Made by a program: the position numbers and the translations under genes | Shown here: piece after piece, positions 58,301 to 61,978 of the stretch | Layout: each line of letters begins with the position of its first letter | How positions within the stretch are numbered: the stretch's first letter is position 1 | The notes under the pieces: generated by a model | Seen by the model: only the letters and a program-made list of their open reading frames with translations | What the model was told of the DNA's origin: nothing | Database searches by the model: none | Source of the DNA: Harmonia axyridis | Lineage: Eukaryota; Arthropoda; Insecta; Coleoptera; Coccinellidae | Length of the DNA stretch: 64,000 bases | Assembly: GCF_914767665.1 (NCBI RefSeq) | Contig: NC_059505.1 | Coordinates: forward strand, 22,627,506 to 22,691,505 | Direction of reading: 5' to 3'

Positions 58301-61177
58301 CTTCAACAACTCAATTTACACAATGAAGGATGGTTTACCAATGGGCTTACCATCCAGTAGACTCATAGCTGACATATATATGTGATCAAAGCAGAAAAAC
58401 AAATTATGCAACTACCAAATAGTGACAAAATTATTCTGTGGAGAAGGTATGAAGATGACATTTTCTGTATTTGGTCGGGAACTAAATCAACAGCTGTTAG
58501 ATTTTTTCGACCTCATTAATTCAAAAATAAATTTTCCCTGGAGAGGTCGGTGTCCAATTGCATCAATTATCTTGATTTGACAATATCCTTGGGAGACGAA
58601 AATGTTTTTTCATATAACATCTATAGAAAGCCTACACAAACTGATTTGATCATCCCTCACGACTTATATCACGCACCCTCAGCGAGGAGGCCAGCTTTCC
58701 CTTTTTTATTTAGAAGACTCCTTAGCATCCCATTATCCACAGAAAACTATGACAAAGAAATTAAGACCATAGGTATGCCAGATCGGAAAGGCCAATCGAT
58801 ATACTGACATTTTCATGGATACCATTTTGAACTCCACAAAAAGAAAAATAACCCTTCAATTAAAACCTAAACCCAAAATTAACTTCAACTCTCAGGAAGT
58901 ATGACTATACCCTTTCTAACAAACGACATTTAACCCTTGAAAACCTATTAACTAATTGTAAAAAAAAATAGAAAAGAACAATATGGTGGTGTATACGAAA
59001 TTTCCTGCACAGATTGTGAATCTTTTTACATAGGAATGACGACTCGAAACATGAAAAAAAGATTTAACGAACATCAAAAAAAATGGACCCATCTCATCTC
59101 TAGGAGAACACCTGAGGGAAAATTATCACAGTACCAATTTCGATAACCTTGAAATTTTACATTCAGAAAATAACTTTCATAGAATGGCACTATCAAAACA
59201 ATACGAAATATTAAAAAAGAAAAATGACGCGAACTTTTTAAACGAAATTTTGGATTTCGGTACATCCAAAAACATATTCAAACTGATAACCCCTTTCATC
59301 TAATCTATTTGAATTTACCTGCCAAACCTTAACATTCCCGTCCTCTCCATGAACTCCCACTTCCGTTTTCCCTATCATCGTCAATTCCTAGAAGAAAAAC
59401 GTTATCTAGATTCCGAAACTTCACCGTGAAGAATTCTAAAATAGTTATTTATAATACAAGTGCAGAAGGCATTGATATTCTTCCACGAGTTCAAAATTCA
59501 AAAACGAGCCACGAAGTGGCGAGTTTTGGAATGAACGAGTGGTAGAATGAGCCTTCTGTACGAGTATTATACATTATTTTCTCTAATTCATTGCATTTTC
59601 ATTGAAATTAATGAAATATTTCCATAAATATAATTTAGTGATTTTTGCATTGAAAAATGTTGGTTGGCAGAACTGATTTCTTTAAGGCAATTTGATGAAT
59701 TGACAGATAAAGCCGTAGCGGAAAGTTCGGAGAGCCAACATAGAATAATAAAATATAACCATGAAAACTGTGCGTTTCTGATATATTCTCGCACGATTTT
59801 GTTCTACAAGATGTGGAAGAATGAACGGAATAACCACAGAATTAGAGAAAAGTCATTTAACTAATGAAAATTAATGGTTGTTATTTCAGTTGAAAACAAA
59901 ACGGTACGTATGCACATTCTCGCCTTTTCTCCTTTTATATAAGAACTTTCTCAACATAACTTCTCAATCAGGGGCAGTACTGGCTGAAGACTGAACTGTT
60001 TGAGGAGAAGAAGAAGATAACCTTTCATTTTTGCCATTTTGAAAAACCAGAATGTGTTATTTGTATCCCTTATTTCAGCAGGCCTGATGATGGTTCCACT
60101 GTAAACCGAAATCGATCGCCGAAGTATACGTTGAAAATTAATATAGTGTTTTTTCTACCTTTATATAATAAATTCCTGATTATATTTCTGATCATATGGT
60201 CACACTCTATTCTACTCTCCAAGTAAGTTTATGAACACAGCACAGCCTAGTCTATTCACTTTAGTTACGACATGACGTCACATCTAGTAAGATTTTGGTT
60301 CCAACCGGAAAGTTCTTGAACTGTTTGAAGCTTTCAAAATACCGGGATATTTGCTCATCGTACAGTAGCCATCAGTTTAAGATGTTGCCGATATGTCATT
60401 CTGTTTGTAATTCAAATGTTTTGATTTGATTCTTTCAAAATTGGTTTCGTTTTAAAACCCAAATATGTAATATATTATGCAATACCATGCAAATCAAACA
60501 GTTTTTCAGAATCGAATTTAAAATTAAAAAAAAAAAGCGTGAGCATATTTTGACAAGCAATTGTTGATGATGATTGCATTTCATAGAAGTTTATCAAATT
60601 TAATATTTTGCTCTATCTTGAAGATTCGTTCATCTTCTTAATGTGAAGTGACAAATATTACAATAGACCTATTATACTGTCTTTATTTTTATATATCGAC
60701 ATGTATTATATCCATAGACTCATATCGATGGATATATTACCCTCAAATCATTAGTTGACTGTTTTGATGTAAGTTATTTATTTTTTATTTATAAAAACAT
60801 ATAAATTTTGAGGTGAACATGCTAAGAACAAAGTGTATACTACTCTACTTATAATTTATGGTTAATGTTGAGTGCCAAATAGATTTTTTGAAACCTTACC
60901 ACATAAAGGTTTTTCCAATGATTGTTCCATTCCCTTAAAACCGTAGTAATTTCTTGTGCTATGGGCGGTTCTTTCAACACAAAATTGGGTAAAGATCCAC
61001 TCAAATCCACGGTACATGGCTTAATATGGATATAATTTTTAGGAAAAATTCCTTGTACATGACGATTGTAGACCGCATAGCCGATGTACCAGTTTTCCTC
61101 CTGTTCTATAATATGAACAGCATCTCCCACAGTGAGCTTCAGCTTGAACTCACCCTCTTCTTGGAAGTTATATATTG
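19124..61177 (-). CDS. mbc: Myoblast city / Dock180 (Dock1/2/5-type) Rac guanine nucleotide exchange factor, 21 exons
   Basis: The joined - strand exons encode 1863 residues colinear with Dock1/2/5 proteins, about full length for the family (residue 1 here is the first residue of the first exon found). An SH3 domain (1-55) binds ELMO. The Dock N-terminal helical region follows (60-380). The DHR1/C2 domain (about 385-600) binds phosphoinositides. An armadillo-like helical region comes next (600-1200), then DHR2 (about 1210-1625), which opens Rac nucleotide binding and contains the NVMGG segment with the valine nucleotide sensor. The tail is basic and proline-rich (PPIPPPKPPKNK) with likely Crk SH3 sites. 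Family role: cytoplasmic and membrane-recruited Rac activator in myoblast fusion and cell migration. All exon phases agree. Introns total about 36 kb and hold most of the window's transposons. The N-terminal exon (before AIYNF) is not found. Confidence 0.95.
19740..19995. repeat. GC-richer repeat-like block in mbc intron
   Basis: A block of clearly higher GC than its surroundings, with an ATT-type microsatellite at 19858-19874. The - strand frame 20007-19786 (AWSQFPEGSPKQNDP) is open but looks like repeat-derived sequence rather than a host exon. Classification unknown. Confidence 0.35.
20595..22118 (+). CDS. LINE ORF1 (Gag-like RNA-binding protein, CCHC zinc knuckles)
   Basis: 507 residues from ATG at 20595 to TGA at 22116-22118. 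The N-terminal 200 residues are polar, Asn/Gln/Thr-rich and probably disordered. A central region (about 240-325) resembles the RRM-like domain of Jockey ORF1 proteins. Zinc knuckles cluster at about 333-390: CSKCLQYTHCTKDC, CLKCNEEHSTNKC, CNGCGSTDH. It should bind LINE RNA and form the ribonucleoprotein. The stop is 1 nt before the ORF2 frame begins, in a different frame. Confidence 0.9.
   Translation: MNSSSDGEYSEMEIDDNGEWRSVHHKRKREKNPNSPTQQQSKKLAFPSVGKDESTQVAYQDNTTGNSNDVTRVRPQSTQNINIARVNKITGSDKEEYGPFKGFPSNKNATQNTKETRTTNQTMNEQVPNITIHQNINLNEQHKNNNSLTSETMKDIINKKYNSLYYINTDTNINTRIQMADIWEKERPQNKDTILKTKKGFLLKTDTPKAIIEETLKKMKNSKKINEYSTATPYIQRNKERSLPLPNYSCVIARVEKEINDEELNNHLKKANYEFRYCKRIISKQTNTPTSLIRIITGNINTYEKILSEGVFYKSRHYPAYPSNAPDPAPLPCSKCLQYTHCTKDCTEPTKCLKCNEEHSTNKCKSNLPPKCNGCGSTDHQAWSFKCPKRPTQPIEGIPNLPVKTLNKRSNQIDPKICKKSRIHAPVTIHDTIVNTYISKLNNPKNSNRENLIEKLKKKFISEYNVDTALTFVGNNWVYILMFDLDLDEPNSPTETVHQNMSRNVRL
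22120..24822 (+). CDS. LINE ORF2 (AP endonuclease and reverse transcriptase)
   Basis: 900 codons, open throughout. Endonuclease (about 1-215): IYCNVNSYLP, VETKTKP, GDLNLN (about 135) and the terminal GADHQAIIF. RT (about 440-730): INNYRPITLLPTIGKLFEK, FGFREHCSTLHPL, LFLDIQKAFDSVWYKGLLYK, GLPQGSPLSPLLYKIY, QFADDTALVAH with catalytic FADD (about 658), then LKYLGFQLD. No RNase H domain follows. The frame begins with GTG (GTG GAT TTC ATC); an in-frame TGA lies at 22096 and no ATG occurs before about residue 69, so initiation may need reinitiation or the copy has lost its ATG. Confidence 0.92.
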   Translation: MDFIYCNVNSYLPKKYLINNTIEKYNIKSALFVETKTKPQHEISYRNWDIIKHDGNITNLNTRGGSLAMSHSSLNMKKCNGPLIRNPLNEVLHIIFPLKNEELHVFLLYVHPNGEIEETILNMAVRYQYCIIIGDLNLNTAAKHKKLKDFLKNSNCIMAKTPPTFLMPNNNDSTPDRIIYSNSLDNCLKTIDVIPDLGADHQAIIFKLQVTLNNSINDDLHYNFHKSNIKKINTCMEKFIEDVSDQPLDRNVISDFLKTLEISTLDNTPKRPIIYHAHELPPFIIRLIKIRRRMYREYKCNPQPEFKTHINRYNKNIHRLIQDYKQNKWLAACEEINNCQGKRFFQEIKKLSGYKKAPRIKTIEENGITYNTDAQQAELFGEHFSKFYNGTPQDNFDRCTDSMVNDWNEKFFRKNSEETSNNMVNQEEYFNILHSQKNTAPGPDSISWRVVINLSLEVHLFIISIFQFCLNKQYFPPEWKIGDIIVIHKSNSNPKKINNYRPITLLPTIGKLFEKTVKFKLSEAIAGRIPIHQFGFREHCSTLHPLTILSSNVQTAKLNNLKSAALFLDIQKAFDSVWYKGLLYKLYKLDVPTYLIEIIKEFLTARKLRVKIGNNKSQTFTIEKGLPQGSPLSPLLYKIYCHDMPASIVDFHQYVLQFADDTALVAHKRTLPQVINALQELIEATIEWLKKWKLQLNPLKTELIIFNHKITSYSPSITIFQHNIQPKANLKYLGFQLDQKLNFKYHSNSVKKRVISRAEIFRRLTYKDKGINRQTAAIIYKSICRPLMDYGHNLYLGCRRPTIRPLETAETTAMRKITKIRHPNNPLHNPPNPLLYKLLKVEPIADRIRKLSMKFAQRPNNWEILEPHLIQRNQHSMPRAKYPLKTIREHLEEFRDSPAH
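25092..25602. other. mbc intron, no feature recognised
   Basis: Intron sequence between the interrupted TIR element and the 25603 exon. No supported frame or repeat structure beyond low-complexity AT runs. Confidence 0.4.
25603..25753 (-). CDS. mbc: mbc exon: conserved tail motif
   Basis: LTPKRPLRSEVEREKRLS, RPPSGQFGRPISTNSIL, a Dock1-type tail segment. Acceptor CATTTAAG, donor GTATGT, ends phase 1. Residues 1730-1780. Confidence 0.85.
25978..26200 (-). CDS. mbc: mbc exon: basic Ser/Lys-rich tail
   Basis: SANSTKSLLSPSKNTTPTPS, HKKSHKTPKEKRRSSKSE, then FELTQE. The acceptor is TAGCAG, so the exon may start at 26200 (D-R-S) or 26197 (E-S). Ends phase 0 before GTGATT. Residues about 1655-1729. 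Confidence 0.82.
26201..27800. other. mbc intron, mostly featureless
   Basis: About 1.6 kb of AT-rich intron upstream (in mbc sense) of the tail exon. No recognisable protein remnant or inverted repeat before about 27800. Confidence 0.4.
27801..27971 (+). pseudogene. Possible mariner-like transposase C-terminal scrap
   Basis: The frame reads IWPPEFSDLYPFDFLGRSLW, resembling the WPPxSPDLxPxDxxLW block around the last catalytic acid of mariner-type transposases. Only the last ~55 residues look meaningful. It lies 14 bp before a CAGGGTG-type TIR element but outside its terminus. Weak. Confidence 0.35.
27986..29165. mobile_element. TIR element with ~145-bp inverted repeats, TA target, CAGGGTG termini
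   Basis: CAGGGTGTTCTGATTTGTTT at the left and the reverse complement at the right (ending CACCCTG) pair nearly perfectly for about 145 bp (27986-28135 with 29020-29165), flanked by TA on both sides. The interior of about 880 bp has no convincing ORF. TA duplication suggests mobilisation by a Tc1/mariner-type transposase. Non-autonomous. Confidence 0.75.
29166..30134. other. mbc intron, no feature recognised
   Basis: About 970 bp between the TIR element and the 30135 exon. AT-rich; no supported frame. Confidence 0.4.
30135..30226 (-). CDS. mbc: mbc exon: short linker after DHR2
   Basis: 92 nt: ISDIKIENSVTMRKQSART, then TDISSVN. Acceptor CCAATTTCAG, donor GTAAGT, ends phase 2. Poorly conserved in the family, placed by splice sites and phase. 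Residues 1625-1655. Confidence 0.8.
30281..30543 (-). CDS. mbc: mbc exon: DHR2 nucleotide-sensor segment
   Basis: ILYPNVMGGIKNYEETFFTE carries the valine of the alpha-10 insert, which senses nucleotide in Dock GEFs. Then LKDLIANQIPLLELCVQIHK and VVKKYGKA at the domain end. Residues 1537-1624. Confidence 0.92.
31182..32646. mobile_element. TIR element (TAGGGAATCC family) carrying a captured EF1-gamma fragment
   Basis: TAGGGAATCCAATCCCGC at the left and its reverse complement at the right (ending 32646) define a 1465-bp element. Subterminal AATCCCGC words are repeated in both orientations, as expected of transposase-binding arrays. A related copy at 61979-62907 shares the core but lacks about 540 bp that here contain an EF1-gamma pseudogene. 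No transposase is encoded. Terminal form and repeats suggest a hAT-like non-autonomous element, but no 8-bp target duplication is visible, so the superfamily is unassigned. Confidence 0.7.
31909..32310 (-). pseudogene. Elongation factor 1-gamma C-terminal fragment (pseudogene) inside a TIR element
   Basis: The - strand reads SIPYFCDKFDPENYSIWFYE, EYKYPEELSKVFMSCNLIT, ASMCLFGKDN, ISGIWVWRGQDLAFTLSPDW, an unmistakable EF1-gamma C-terminal domain. A stop (TAA at 32022-32020) follows SYDW, after which the same frame continues KIDPKDAKTKKLVKQYFSW to the normal family end GREFNQGKIF and a stop at 31911-31909. An AATAAA lies 3' at about 31880. It is 5'-truncated exactly at the junction with the host element. 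The parent protein is part of the eEF1B complex in translation elongation; this copy is dead. Retrocopy or captured genomic last exon are both possible. Confidence 0.9.
32802..33197 (-). CDS. mbc: mbc exon: DHR2
   Basis: The phase-1 T plus AT completes YIQINKVDPVMDE, fixing the acceptor TTTAATAG at 33198. Then SEQILKYYQVNNIRKF, YSRPLT-like FSRPLTRKDP, FASLWLERTELI, LLYAIETIEKANRKL and NPLSLTLTG. Residues 1405-1537. Confidence 0.92.
33656..34722 (-). mobile_element. Penelope-like element 3' remnant between long inverted arms
   Basis: Left arm 33656-34148 and right arm 34314-34722 are reverse complements with few differences, except about 85 bp present only in the left arm (about 33960-34045). 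The arms contain TTTCGGCCACCAATGGCC-type words common in Penelope-like terminal repeats. The loop (34150-34313) reads on the - strand FFKKHEQTEKHKMDFENFSI and ILEMIHIKKNKEAMN, like the C terminus of a Penelope GIY-YIG region. So this is the 3' end of a Penelope-like element with inverted flanking copies. The RT part is absent. Confidence 0.65.
34723..35568. other. mbc intron; short TA microsatellite, no gene
   Basis: A TA-type microsatellite lies at about 34758-34770 and a small hairpin TAGCTTTCGGAAGCTA at 34958-34973. Otherwise nothing recognisable. Confidence 0.4.
35569..35905 (-). CDS. mbc: mbc exon: DHR2 middle
   Basis: MWECAIQKCHELAKQYEE, EPEYFRVGYYGKGFPQFL, IYRGKEYERLADF, LTPPGPDITESDKQ. 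The ATG at 35905 is internal, not a start. Ends phase 1 before GTATCC. Residues 1293-1405. Confidence 0.93.
35961..36212 (-). CDS. mbc: mbc exon: start of DHR2
   Basis: EMYIRYLNKLYDLHLSCDNF, TEAAFTLELHAKLLNWSDKE, RQLKETLYYNIIDNYDKGK. 84 codons, phase 0. Lobe A of the Rac-GEF domain. Residues 1209-1292. Confidence 0.93.
36213..37627. other. mbc intron with a GC-richer repeat fragment
   Basis: A block at about 36557-36715, bounded by ATA-type microsatellites, has higher GC and looks like a short interspersed repeat, but I cannot assign it. The rest is AT-rich and empty. Confidence 0.35.
37628..38073 (-). CDS. mbc: mbc exon: helical region leading to DHR2
   Basis: GQYKAQFVPGLVGLVLEMTL, ELRKATIPIFFDMMQCEF, LVEGGRGDEEYKNMF, KMSCTVNLL: among the best conserved Dock blocks. 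Donor GTAAGT at 37627. Residues 1060-1208. Confidence 0.93.
38490..38590. repeat. Penelope-like terminal repeat scrap
   Basis: Contains TTATTCACAAATGGCC and a CAGCCGAAACATGG word, the xTTTCGGC / GGCCATT combination also seen in the 33656-34722 element and at 42765-42800. Only about 100 bp. Confidence 0.35.
38591..39466. other. mbc intron, no feature recognised
   Basis: AT-rich intron DNA between a Penelope-like scrap and a fold-back element. No supported coding frame. Confidence 0.35.
39467..40201. mobile_element. Fold-back TIR element with ~290-bp arms
   Basis: GTGTCCCAAGTTATCG at the left and CGATAACTTGGGACAC at the right start arms of about 290 bp (39467-39756 with 39900-40201) that are reverse complements with scattered mismatches. 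The loop is about 145 bp and non-coding. Non-autonomous; target duplication unclear. Confidence 0.75.
40205..40640 (+). mobile_element. LINE C-terminal fragment containing a perfect palindrome
   Basis: The + strand reads SKTWCILNRLSTGQDRCNSM up to the palindrome centre and, after the inverted copy, LCECGVEG, HLVNTCPIYKFHSGF. Together these resemble the Cys/His tail after RNase H in LINEs (LxTGxGRC...CECG...HLVxxCP). The coding sequence is interrupted by an inverted duplicate of itself. Confidence 0.6.
40324..40526. repeat. Perfect palindrome, 99-bp arms, 5-bp spacer
   Basis: Bases 40324-40422 and 40428-40526 are exact reverse complements around the spacer TGGGC. The right arm is an inverted copy of LINE coding sequence, so the palindrome arose after the LINE inserted. 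Confidence 0.92.
40641..41123. other. mbc intron, no feature recognised
   Basis: AT-rich. The + strand frame 40668-40991 is open for 107 codons but resembles nothing I know and has no supporting signals. Confidence 0.4.
41124..41550 (-). CDS. mbc: mbc exon: helical region
   Basis: GNLVAIMIDIFRQMTETHY, YDILDFLMEILVVFQELVS, VFPTDWCEMIMLQNSVILK, then SMWFNLG. Donor GTGAGT, phase 1. Residues 918-1060. Confidence 0.92.
41606..41761 (-). CDS. mbc: mbc exon: helical region
   Basis: 52 codons, phase 0: VELCIKILSDILKLLHRKNI, then HMHRENPHD. Donor GTAAGT at 41605. Residues 866-917. Confidence 0.9.
42221..43060. mobile_element. TIR element (CAGGGTTAGAAC termini) with a nested TIR element
   Basis: CAGGGTTAGAACTATTTAGA at the left and the reverse complement of the right end agree over about 58 bp with a few mismatches. 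A second element (42276-42641) is inserted 55 bp inside the left end. The right interior contains GACGTTTCGGCTATTG at about 42752, a Penelope-like terminal word. No coding capacity. Confidence 0.7.
42276..42641. mobile_element. Nested MITE, TA target, (C/T)AGGGTGGC termini
   Basis: TAGGGTGGCTTAAATTAC at the left pairs with GTAATTCAAGCCACCCTG at the right; pairing runs about 55 bp with mismatches. TA flanks both sides. A nested palindrome of AATCATCTAATATTAGAT type lies at about 42426-42472. Confidence 0.7.
43491..45157 (+). mobile_element. 1.67 kb TIR element with decayed mariner-like transposase
   Basis: Imperfect inverted repeats of about 85 bp at 43491-43580 and 45070-45157 share ATTCGTGGTCAAGAGTGCTG and GGAGAA...TTAGAGTGGAT. 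The interior holds the transposase remnant at 44180-44780. Long termini plus this transposase suggest a Tc1/mariner-superfamily element. Confidence 0.65.
44180..44780 (+). pseudogene. Decayed DDE transposase, mariner-like
   Basis: In broken frames the + strand reads FEELTGSYF, QDGARTRTATETFAFLRNVF (second catalytic aspartate block, cf. FQQDGAxxHxA) and FPPSSHDLTPCSIFFG (cf. the WPPRSPDLTPxDFxLWG block with the third acid). Several stops and frameshifts. Confidence 0.6.
45164..45463. mobile_element. 300-bp MITE, CAGGGTGTTT termini
   Basis: CAGGGTGTTTCACGAATG at the left, AAAACACCCTG at the right. TA precedes the left end; the right flank is CA, a probable decayed TA. Starts seven bases after the preceding element. 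No ORF of note. Confidence 0.55.
46151..46257 (+). pseudogene. Possible Harbinger transposase N-terminal scrap
   Basis: RWSRKRKLFICENVASKMLI, then RRRKMGRKR: a basic segment like the start of Harbinger transposases. It stops after about 35 residues. Supported mainly by its position opposite the MADF fragment. Confidence 0.3.
46691..46885 (-). pseudogene. MADF-domain fragment (Harbinger accessory protein)
   Basis: MNDLNEVLILAVRNSSILWD, then YHNRLLVDREWSRIADELG: a recognisable MADF domain start (LxxAVRxxxxLWD, Y-N, W-IA-ELG). It is followed by EIDKLTIVLYTLREVF, resembling the next helix of the domain, before a stop. Confidence 0.65.
47261..48182. other. mbc intron, no feature recognised
   Basis: About 920 bp of AT-rich intron between the Harbinger-like remnant and the small GC-rich MITE. 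No supported frame. Confidence 0.35.
48183..48358. mobile_element. Small GC-rich MITE with imperfect TIRs
   Basis: CCTCTGAAGCTGAACCCGCC...ACTCACCAGG at the left pairs with CCTGGTGAGTGGGCGCCATTAGAGG at the right. An inner inverted pair (ACAGTCGGGC / GCCCGACTGT) adds a hairpin. The composition stands out from the AT-rich intron. The frames on both strands here are by-products of palindromic GC-rich DNA. Confidence 0.6.
48896..49070 (-). CDS. mbc: mbc exon: helical region
   Basis: EILCEMLRKIPVGRLTKQKM, SQLFLYPECRRIMLPVFTEQ. Donor GTAAGC after ETNEE. A 7.1 kb transposon-filled intron follows. Residues 807-865. Confidence 0.91.
49126..49452 (-). CDS. mbc: mbc exon: helical region
   Basis: KLISVLNKIITRSVHTISK, MKSLQHVMRFISRSRILYLE, then LKFLPSTINDLLLVFNYKEL. 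Phase 2 at both ends. Residues 698-807. Confidence 0.92.
49741..50032 (-). CDS. mbc: mbc exon: helical region
   Basis: KLLGLLNWAAKKECL, VDGEEVVKLLQDILDALFNI, KEGFSATLAY. Ends phase 2 before GTAGGT. Residues 601-698. Confidence 0.92.
50151..50595 (-). CDS. mbc: mbc exon: rest of DHR1
   Basis: MNEYKSVIYYHEDKPQWFET, FTFKHRSSNEAKDKSEKPFA, NLIVYK, ICSTKLTQN: the conserved DHR1 core and its downstream border. Ends phase 1 before GTGAGT. Residues 453-601. Confidence 0.93.
50653..50859 (-). CDS. mbc: mbc exon: first part of DHR1 (C2) domain
   Basis: VREEHPHLVLGN, ARKMGFPEVILPGDIRNDLY, KNVEVTVTVCNENGG: the start of the Dock C2-like DHR1 domain. Ends phase 0 before GTAAGT at 50652. The following intron is only 57 nt and open in frame. 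Residues 384-452. Confidence 0.92.
50860..51767. other. mbc intron, no feature recognised
   Basis: AT-rich intron between the DHR1 exon and a MITE. Short frames only; none recognised. Confidence 0.4.
51768..52334. mobile_element. MITE with ~167-bp TIRs, TA target, TAGG(G/A)TGTTC termini
   Basis: TAGGATGTTCAAAGTGGAC at the left pairs with CTACTTTGAACACCCTA at the right; the inverted arms (51768-51932 with 52165-52334) continue with mismatches, e.g. TACAAATGTAATATTATCA. TA flanks both ends. Non-coding loop of about 230 bp. Confidence 0.7.
52498..52621 (-). CDS. mbc: mbc exon: link to DHR1
   Basis: CEKDNLEQTLKKIISKDF, then LFVSMKLLRGDLKQ. Acceptor TTTTCAG, donor GTAGGA, ends phase 0. Residues 342-383. 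Confidence 0.9.
52622..53707. other. mbc intron, no feature recognised
   Basis: About 1.1 kb intron between two pre-DHR1 exons. AT-rich, with no supported remnant. Confidence 0.4.
53708..53952 (-). CDS. mbc: mbc exon: pre-DHR1 region
   Basis: DLGKKDLEREKIYLVCYVVR, then RRPFGVAAMEI, a highly conserved Dock segment. The acceptor TTCAAG at 53953-53958 is weaker than average but fixed by similarity and phase. Ends in phase 2. Residues 261-342. Confidence 0.9.
54315..54545 (-). CDS. mbc: mbc exon: pre-DHR1 region
   Basis: 77 codons, phase 0: TEQNHLLPKTAIQQY, LVAIKNFTCKMNEDA, ENYVVRWSKDG, NLRVMFT. Acceptor TTACTTCAG, donor GTGAGT. Residues 184-260. Confidence 0.92.
55130..55444 (-). pseudogene. 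Possible LTR-retrotransposon RT scrap
   Basis: The only suggestive part is FGRYLITLDLKSVTDQIVRP, resembling the YxTxxDLKSAxWQIxL box of Gypsy/Pao-type reverse transcriptases. The surrounding sequence does not extend the match. Low confidence; may be chance. Confidence 0.25.
55681..55950 (-). CDS. mbc: mbc exon: N-terminal helical region
   Basis: 90 codons, phase 0 at both ends: THNKNFEQIKTQIYDLI, SGTLPVDELK, NKILNLDLAVRDNNG. Matches the Dock1-family segment following LYV without a gap. Donor GTAGGT at 55680. Residues 94-183. Confidence 0.92.
56552..57208 (+). pseudogene. Myb/SANT-like DNA-binding protein, two exons, frameshifted
   Basis: Exon 1 reads ATMKLIELYKANESKFKCSF, NDTVWKIMASAMESSGYNF, SKQCKLKWKHLRKLQMKFMD, a trihelix-type Myb/SANT-like domain with its tryptophans. 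At about 56840 the frame shifts: FEQIYEIFSDRLDVAWHPLH continues in another frame up to a donor at about 56910. A second exon, about 56995-57208, reads KTPELIKFLQEKERKK and ends QKEFLAELKKLGFSLD. Such proteins accompany Harbinger-type transposases or are domesticated from them. The frameshift makes it a pseudogene. Confidence 0.6.
57440..59310 (+). mobile_element. Penelope-like element with RT and GIY-YIG endonuclease remnants
   Basis: + strand order: N-terminal region (57440-57740: HMFSPIPRSKDVFKTAIDIE, NNLIMTKADK); RT fingers at 57900-58088 (RLYSLIKLHKLEKSIRPITS); palm at 58089-58385 (YTIVSFDIVNLYTNVPIGES, VFNNSIYTMKDGLPMGLPSS); a shifted segment at about 58440 reading RRYEDDIF; thumb at 58550-58640 (INYLDLTISL, YNIYRKPTQTDLIIP); then GVYEISCTDCESFYIGMT at about 58988-59050, a GIY-YIG-type endonuclease start with the CxxC seen in Penelope elements. 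Stops and frameshifts throughout. Confidence 0.85.
59311..60899. other. mbc first recovered intron, upstream stretch
   Basis: About 1.6 kb between the Penelope-like element and the SH3 exon. A CTGATGATGG...AACCGAAATCG stretch at about 60080-60115 is like a Penelope terminal word. Otherwise AT-rich and empty. Confidence 0.4.
60900..61177 (-). CDS. mbc: mbc exon: SH3 domain (first exon found)
   Basis: Acceptor poly-T then TAG at 61180-61178. Encodes AIYNFQEEGEFKLKLTVGD, ENWYIGYAV, GIFPKNYIHIK, a complete Dock SH3 domain, then LREWNNHWKNLYV. The first codon is completed by an unseen upstream exon (phase 1). Donor GTAAGG. Residues 1-93. Confidence 0.93.
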
Positions 61178-61865
61178 CTAAAAAAAAAAATGATTATAAA
61201 ATCATAACAGGTTTCTCGATTTGAAACAACAAAGAGTTCCTCATGGAATAAATAAAGCCCGACTAAGTATGTGAATATCGAAATTTCGCTCGAAAGGTAT
61301 TTCCGCTAGGGAGATTATGGAGAAAAAATCTTATAACTGGAAAGATAATTTTTTTGGGGAAATTCATAAGTCCGAATTTCAGGATATTCAATTTTTCTTT
61401 AAGGATGAGTCATTGAAAAAATTCAGCTATATGCTATATGGAAATCACAGGAGAAAAAAGATTACCAACATGATCTGAAAGTCAGTGGGCTTTTCTCGAA
61501 TTGTGATTTCCTTTTTGCTCCTTTGAAGGTAGGAGTAATATTTATTGATATATCACTACTGAAGGAAGAGAAAGTTTTGTTATCACTTTGGGGATTAAAA
61601 TTTTTTTTTTTTTTTCAGAATTCAGAATTTTCACTCACAAAATGAATTTCAGGCCATTTTGAACAGCTTCGGTTACGTGTCCTACATTATTATAAGATAA
61701 TTAAGCTTCATAATTCTATAATTCTCACCCGATTTCGATGAAATGCCTTGTAGCAAACGTCCAATTTCCAAATTTGATGAAAATCATAATGTTTATTTGG
61801 TTTTGGACATGGAAGGATCCGTAGTTATTTTTGCACTTTCGAATATAAGATTGCTGTATAATTTC
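61178..61865. other. Region upstream of the mbc SH3 exon, no exon 1 found
   Basis: I looked on the - strand for a short exon ending in phase 1 and encoding a Dock N terminus (M, W, then about YGV) and found none here or up to 64000. Possible degenerate repeat from about 61725. Confidence 0.4.
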
Positions 61866-61978
61866 GTCACAAGGTTGGACTTGCTGATGATAAATCCGTT
61901 CTCAGATTCAATTATGACTGTCCGTCCGATAGTAAACACGAAAACACATAGAAATTTGAAATTTTCATGGTAGGTTCG
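61866..61978. repeat. 113-bp direct repeat, left copy
   Basis: From GTCACAAGGTTGGACTTGC to TCATGGTAGGTTCG; identical by eye to 62908-63020. It ends exactly where the TIR element begins. Confidence 0.93.

Larger units (their letters stand above)
56103..60246 (+). mobile_element. Possible Harbinger-type TIR element containing a Myb/SANT gene and a nested Penelope-like element
   Basis: GGGCTGCGTTCATTAACTTA at the left resembles the reverse complement of the sequence at about 60215-60246 (GCTGTGTTCATAAACTTACT), and a third related word (GTAAGTTTCTGAACGACG) lies at about 57396-57414. The Myb/SANT pseudogene lies just inside the left end. The true right end may be 57414, with the Penelope element outside it, or 60246. 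Boundaries are therefore provisional. Confidence 0.4.
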
